Assembly: GCA_947090385.1 (NCBI GenBank)
Contig: CAMUNZ010000057.1
Span: 1 to 6,522 of the forward strand
DNA: 6,522 nt
Direction: 5' to 3'
From: an uncultured Campylobacter sp.
Lineage (GTDB): Bacteria > Campylobacterota > Campylobacteria > Campylobacterales > Campylobacteraceae
Each line of letters starts with the position of its first letter. Position 1 is the first letter of the stretch. Below, in pieces: positions 5,313-6,522 of the stretch. Below the pieces are notes generated by a model. It was given only the letters and a program-made list of their open reading frames with translations, had not been told where the DNA came from and did not search any database. The translations under genes and the position numbers were made by a program.

Positions 5313-6522
5313 TTAAAATTCTTGCATAAATTTATATCCTGATTTATGCAACTCGTCACAGATTAATTTTTGATGCTCTTTGCCTTTTGTTTCAAGAGTG
5401 ATTCTTATCGTAGCGTCTCCATAATCAAGAGTTGTAGAAAATCTATCATAATCAATTTTTACGATATTAGCATTTGTTTTTCTTAAAACATCAGTAAGTC
5501 CCATCAAAGCCCCTGGTTTATCTATCAATGTGACATCTATTATCATTTTTCTATAAGATTTTATAAGACCTTTTTCTATAATGATATTTAGTAATTGAAC
5601 ATCAATATTTCCACCGCTGAGAATTATACCTATTTTTTCATTTTTTGCAAATTTAAATTTATGTTCTAAAACAGCAGCCACGCTAGCAGCTCCAGCCCCT
5701 TCAACTACTATTTTTTGATTTTCCAAAAGATACAAAATCGCATTTGCTATTTCATTATCATCTACTTGAACAAACTCATCTACATTTTCTAAAATATTTT
5801 TCAAAGTAATTTCACTTGCATCTCTTACTGCTATGCCGTCTGCTATCGTTCGAACACTTTTTGAATTAATCTGTTTTTTAGCATTAAAACTATTATACAT
5901 AGCAGGAGCACCGATAGCACCAACTGCTACAATCTTAATATTTGGATTTATCTGTTTTGCACAACTTGCAACTCCACTTATAAGTCCGCCACCTCCAACA
6001 GGAGCAACTATAATATCCAAATCTCCAACATCTTCAAGCATTTCAAGAGCGATTGTTCCTTGTCCAGCTTGCACTAATTCATCATCGAATGGATGTATAA
6101 AAATCAAATTATTTTCAACTGCGTATTTTTGTGCATAAGTATAAGCTTCATCAAAATTATCACCTTTTAAAATAATTTCTGCACCAAGAGATTTTGTCCC
6201 GCTAACTTTTAAAAGTGGAGTGGCTTCCGGCATAACAATAACTGCTTTTACACCAAATTCTCTAGCACTTATAGCAACTCCTTGTGCGTGATTTCCAGCA
6301 CTTGCGGCAATAACTCCTTTTTTTCTATCTTCTGTGGATAAATTTGCGATTTTATTGTAAGCGCCACGAATTTTATAAGCACCGGTTTTTTGTAAATTCT
6401 CTTTTTTTAGATAAATTTCAGCTCCGACTATATCGCTTAATTTACTTGCTCTTGCAAAAGGTGTTTTTTCAACAAAACCTTTTATCGTGCGTTTTGCTTG
6501 GACAATTTTATTTAAATTTATC
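5313..6522 (-). CDS. ilvA: Threonine ammonia-lyase IlvA, medium form (first codon(s) outside window)
   Basis: IlvA deaminates threonine to 2-oxobutanoate, the first step of isoleucine synthesis, using PLP. Reading back from the right edge, 402 codons are open, starting INLNKIVQAKRTIKGF. PLP-binding Lys50 lies in TGAYKIRGAY (about 6372-6374). SAGNHAQGVA (82-91), the phosphate-binding loop VGGGGL (175-180) and LSGGNID (301-307) complete the fold-type II core. A single C-terminal ACT-like regulatory domain covers about residues 325-402 (IDVTLIDKPGALMGLTDVL and following). This length and layout fit the medium IlvA form of about 400 residues. Position 6522 reads G on the coding strand, just before the Ile codon, so the start codon may end there, with ATG or TTG at 6524-6522; this lies outside what can be seen. 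An internal Met at 6233 is not the start, because the catalytic Lys lies upstream of it. The ACT domain suggests allosteric control, by isoleucine or valine in relatives. Confidence 0.95.
   Translation of the reverse strand, partial: INLNKIVQAKRTIKGFVEKTPFARASKLSDIVGAEIYLKKENLQKTGAYKIRGAYNKIANLSTEDRKKGVIAASAGNHAQGVAISAREFGVKAVIVMPEATPLLKVSGTKSLGAEIILKGDNFDEAYTYAQKYAVENNLIFIHPFDDELVQAGQGTIALEMLEDVGDLDIIVAPVGGGGLISGVASCAKQINPNIKIVAVGAIGAPAMYNSFNAKKQINSKSVRTIADGIAVRDASEITLKNILENVDEFVQVDDNEIANAILYLLENQKIVVEGAGAASVAAVLEHKFKFAKNEKIGIILSGGNIDVQLLNIIIEKGLIKSYRKMIIDVTLIDKPGALMGLTDVLRKTNANIVKIDYDRFSTTLDYGDATIRITLETKGKEHQKLICDELHKSGYKFMQEF

Noticed and set aside
5833..6138. 101-codon plus-strand frame opposite ilvA
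   Set aside because: It is Pro/Ser/Ile-rich shadow sequence antisense to the PLP-binding core of ilvA.

Overview
The window is very AT-rich and almost fully coding. It looks like part of the chromosome of a Campylobacter-type bacterium (Campylobacterota). The reasons are the base composition, the tightly packed genes, the A/T-rich promoter without a clear -35 box, and the gene content: a nickel-hydrogenase maturation (hyp) cluster, a medium-length IlvA and a DsbD-type thiol reductase. The species cannot be named from the sequence alone.

Layout from left to right. (1) Positions 1-522, plus strand: the 3' part of a DsbD-like thiol:disulfide interchange gene, cut by the left edge. (2) Positions 505-4349, minus strand: an operon read as hypB, hypC, hypD, a DUF3137-type membrane protein gene, hypE. 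Its 3' end overlaps the convergent dsbD end by 18 bp. (3) Positions 4350-4472: a 123-bp gap with a perfect 12-bp hairpin that ends the next gene and an extended -10 promoter for hypB. (4) Positions 4473-5270, minus strand: an amino-acid-type periplasmic solute-binding protein without transporter partners in view. (5) Positions 5313-6522, minus strand: ilvA, threonine ammonia-lyase, apparently lacking only its first codon or so at the right edge.

The hyp genes build the metal centre of [NiFe] hydrogenases. HypE dehydrates a carbamoyl group on its C-terminal Cys to a cyanide precursor, HypC and HypD assemble the Fe(CN)2CO unit, and HypB is the GTPase that acts in nickel insertion. HypF and HypA are needed for the full pathway but are not in the window: hypE is followed directly by the convergent dsbD, and hypB is preceded by the solute-binding protein gene.

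The most unusual feature is the roughly 271-residue DUF3137-like protein with two membrane segments lying between hypD and hypE. It is joined to both by stop/start coupling, so it looks like an established member of the operon. Its role is unknown. A second oddity is the HypB G4 motif, which reads TKSS where a guanine-recognising Asp is expected in NKxD. No mobile elements, CRISPR arrays or RNA genes were seen.
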